From DATCVR01 sp036566745 (lineage in GTDB: Bacteria; Actinomycetota; Actinomycetes; Jiangellales; Jiangellaceae): a DNA stretch of 38,116 nt. The position numbers and the translations under genes were made by a program. Positions 36,321 to 38,116 of the stretch are shown one piece after another. Within the stretch, counting starts at the first letter, position 1; the number at the start of each line of letters is the position of its first letter. The notes below the pieces were generated by a model, which saw nothing but the letters and a program-made list of their open reading frames with translations, had not been told where the DNA came from and did not search any database. The stretch spans positions 1-38,116 of the forward strand of contig DATCVR010000168.1 of assembly GCA_036566745.1 (NCBI GenBank). The letters run 5' to 3'.

Positions 36321-37994
36321 ATGCCCGACGTGCTCGACGAAGCCCGCACCTGGCTCGCCGACGATCCCGACCCCGTCACGCGCGCCGAGCTGCAGGCGCT
36401 CGTCGAGCGCGCCGAGGACGGCGACGAAGGGGCCCTGGCCGAGCTCGGGGACCGGTTCTCCGGCTTCCTCCAGTTCGGCACGGCCGGGCTGCGAGGGGCG
36501 ATCGGGGCCGGTCCGAACCGGATGAACCGCGCCGTGGTGATCCGCGCCGCGGCCGGGCTGGCCGGTTTCCTGCACGCCATGCGCGAGCCGACCACCGGCG
36601 AGCGGCATCTCGTGGTCGTGGGCTTCGACGCCCGGCACGGCTCCCACGCGTTCGCTGTCGACACGGCAGCCGTGCTCACCGCGGCCGGCATCGACGTCTC
36701 CGTCATGCCCCGCACGCTCCCCACGCCGGTGCTGGCCTTCGCCGTGCGACACCTCGCGGCCGATGCCGGCGTCATGGTGACGGCCAGCCACAACCCGCCC
36801 CAGGACAACGGCTACAAGGTCTACCTCGGCGGCCCGGACGAGGGCTCGCAGATCGTCCCGCCCGCCGACGCCGAGATCGCCTCGTACATCGCCGACGTCA
36901 CCGCGGCCTCCCTGGTCCCGAGATCGGCTGACGGCTGGCGCGAGATCGGCGAGGACGTCGTCGAGGCCTACCTCGACTCCGTCGCCGCGCTCGCCCGTCC
37001 GGGAGGACCCCGTGAGGTGCGGATCGCGCTGACCTCGCTGCACGGCGTGGGCGGCGACACAGCGGTCGGCGGCCTCACTCGCGCCGGGTTCGCCGACGTC
37101 CATGTCGTACCGGACCAGGCCGAGCCGGACCCCGACTTCCCCACCGTCGCCTTCCCCAACCCCGAGGAGCCCGGCGCGGTCGACCTCGCTCTCGACCTCG
37201 CCCACCGGGTCGACGCCGACGTCGTCATCGCCAACGACCCCGACGCCGACCGCTGTGCCGTGGCCGTGCCCGATCCCGGCGCCGACGGCGGCTGGCGGAT
37301 GCTGCGCGGCGACGAGGTCGGGGCGCTGCTGGGCGAGCACCTGGCCGCCCGGGGCGTCTCGGGGACGTTCGCAAACTCGATCGTCTCCTCGCGGCTGCTC
37401 GGCCGGATCGCCGCCGCCCACGGCCTGGACCACGCCGAGACGCTCACCGGTTTCAAGTGGATCTCGCGCGTCCCGGGCCTGGCCTACGGCTACGAGGAGG
37501 CGCTCGGCTACTGCGTCGACCCGGCGTCGGTCCGCGACAAGGACGGCGTCTCCGCGGCTGTCCTCGTCGCCGAGATCGCCGCCGAGACCAAGCGCGACGG
37601 ACATCGCATCCTCGACCGCCTCGACGCCTTGGCGCTGGCCCACGGCCTGCACGCCACCGACCAGCTGTCGTTCCGGGTCGCCGACCTCACCCTCATCGGC
37701 GAGGCGATGCGCCGGCTGCGGAGGCATCCACCCGCCGTGCTCGCCGCCTCGCCCGTGTCCGGCGCCGACGATCTGCTGGCCGGCGGCGAGCTACCTCCCA
37801 CCGACGGGCTGCGCTACCTCACCGCGGACGGCTCGCGGGTGATCGTGCGCCCGAGCGGCACCGAGCCCAAGCTCAAGTGCTATCTCGAGGTCGTCGTGCC
37901 GGTCACCGGTGGCGACCTGGCCACTGCGCGGGCCACCGCCGATGAGCGCCTCGCCGACCTCGGCAGCGACATCACCACGGCGCTGGCGCTGTGA
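36321..37994 (+). CDS. pmmB: phospho-sugar mutase, PGM2/PgcA type (probable phosphopentomutase or phosphoglucomutase)
   Basis: A 557-residue alpha-D-phosphohexomutase. The phosphoserine loop is TASHNPPQDNGYKVYLGG with Ser156; the Mg site is NDPDADRCAV (Asp306, Asp308, Asp310). The sugar-binding loop EEALGYCVDP runs into RDKDGVSAAVLVAEIAAE, and the C-terminal phosphate site is RPSGTEPKLKCY. QDNGYKVY and DKDGVSAAV are marks of the PGM2 branch, whose human member is mainly a phosphopentomutase. The flanking PNP and deoC genes favour ribose/deoxyribose 1-phosphate as substrate, although mycobacterial homologues carry the name PmmB. The start at ATG 36321 has AGG about nine bases upstream. Confidence 0.9.
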   Translation: MPDVLDEARTWLADDPDPVTRAELQALVERAEDGDEGALAELGDRFSGFLQFGTAGLRGAIGAGPNRMNRAVVIRAAAGLAGFLHAMREPTTGERHLVVVGFDARHGSHAFAVDTAAVLTAAGIDVSVMPRTLPTPVLAFAVRHLAADAGVMVTASHNPPQDNGYKVYLGGPDEGSQIVPPADAEIASYIADVTAASLVPRSADGWREIGEDVVEAYLDSVAALARPGGPREVRIALTSLHGVGGDTAVGGLTRAGFADVHVVPDQAEPDPDFPTVAFPNPEEPGAVDLALDLAHRVDADVVIANDPDADRCAVAVPDPGADGGWRMLRGDEVGALLGEHLAARGVSGTFANSIVSSRLLGRIAAAHGLDHAETLTGFKWISRVPGLAYGYEEALGYCVDPASVRDKDGVSAAVLVAEIAAETKRDGHRILDRLDALALAHGLHATDQLSFRVADLTLIGEAMRRLRRHPPAVLAASPVSGADDLLAGGELPPTDGLRYLTADGSRVIVRPSGTEPKLKCYLEVVVPVTGGDLATARATADERLADLGSDITTALAL

Positions 37995-38029
37995 CCCGCG
38001 ACCCCGGGCTCAGCCAGGGCGAATGCACC

Positions 38030-38035
38030 TAGACT
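38030..38035 (+). promoter_or_regulatory. -10 element (TAGACT) of deoC, leaderless
   Basis: TAGACT ends seven bases before GTG 38043; the same hexamer precedes the alpha-subunit gene at 24.2 kb. Confidence 0.45.
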
Positions 38036-38042
38036 CGACGTT

Positions 38043-38116
38043 GTGACCACGCTCGACACCACCCACCTGCCCGACGTCACAGCCTCGGAGTCGTCGCTGC
38101 GGCGTTTCCTGCACGG
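38043..38116 (+). CDS. deoC: deoxyribose-phosphate aldolase, N-terminal fragment (runs off right edge)
   Basis: Only the first 24 codons are visible. They read MTTLDTTHLPDVTASESSLR and then RFLH. The SLRRFLHG segment is the start of the actinobacterial DeoC N terminus as I remember it (usually followed by LPGVD). DeoC splits deoxyribose 5-phosphate into glyceraldehyde 3-phosphate and acetaldehyde. Its place after PNP and a PGM2-type mutase completes a deoxynucleoside degradation set, which raises the likelihood, but the catalytic lysine lies outside the window. Confidence 0.6.
   Translation, partial: MTTLDTTHLPDVTASESSLRRFLH

Noticed and set aside
1..38116. tRNA genes, CRISPR arrays, insertion sequences or prophage genes
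   Set aside because: I saw no cloverleaf-like sequence, no regularly spaced identical repeats with unique spacers, and no transposase, integrase or phage structural gene. The inverted repeats found are not flanking any such gene.

Overview
This is an ordinary stretch of chromosome from a very high-GC actinobacterium. The third codon positions are almost all G or C. The gene content (acyl-CoA carboxylase epsilon subunit, two F420-type oxidoreductases, PucR regulators, LpdA, trimeric PNP) is typically actinobacterial. The order purE-purK-GtrA ... PH-domain protein-birA-accD5-accE5-maf ... accA3 ... lpdA ... PNP-sugar phosphomutase follows, as I remember it, the Mycobacterium tuberculosis Rv3275c-Rv3308 region. 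The extra genes (adenylate cyclase, enoyl-CoA hydratase, HMG-CoA lyase, ppc) and the palindromic intergenic elements suggest a member of Propionibacteriales such as Nocardioides or Aeromicrobium. That placement is inference. I see no rRNA, tRNA, CRISPR array, insertion sequence or prophage.

Layout. 1-504: 5' part of a PucR-type regulator leaving the left edge, with a possible 18-codon leader ORF overlapping its start. 647-2378: purE/purK (minus). 2459-3001: GtrA membrane protein (plus). 3032-13311: a long minus-strand run read right to left: ppc, birA, PH-domain membrane protein, class III adenylate cyclase, enoyl-CoA hydratase, HMG-CoA lyase, a 59-codon small protein, and a 1081-residue STAND ATPase/TPR/SARP-like regulator. 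13527-20762: plus-strand block with the propionyl/acyl-CoA carboxylase beta and epsilon subunits, a DUF885 protein, a dicarboxylate/amino-acid:cation symporter, Maf and an AEC-family transporter. 20798-24121: a second carboxyltransferase and an acyl-CoA dehydrogenase (minus), divergent from a MerR/LiuR-like regulator with an ACGT-rich palindrome between them. 24252-29059: biotin carboxylase/BCCP alpha chain, an F420/PPOX protein, an AlkZ-like winged-helix protein and a TPM-like membrane protein. 29180-33305: D-amino-acid dehydrogenase, a second PucR regulator and LpdA (minus). 33403-38116: PNP, YdjM-like membrane protein, Ddn-type oxidoreductase (minus), lspA, a PGM2-type sugar-phosphate mutase and the start of deoC.

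How the genes fit together. Two themes dominate. The first is biotin-dependent acyl-CoA carboxylation and branched-chain catabolism: birA biotinylates the single alpha chain, which can serve either beta chain. The dehydrogenase, second beta chain, hydratase and HMG-CoA lyase together cover isovaleryl-CoA to acetoacetate. The second is nucleoside salvage: PNP, a mutase that can act as phosphopentomutase, and deoC. purE/purK supply purine synthesis, and ppc and the symporter touch C4-acid metabolism.

No clearly new biological system is visible. The items most worth a second look are the STAND-SARP regulator with its neighbouring small protein and 7-bp direct repeats, several perfect palindromic elements including a 22-bp sequence found twice 5-6 kb apart, the TPM-like protein that lacks a signal peptide, and the recurrent leaderless promoter architecture.
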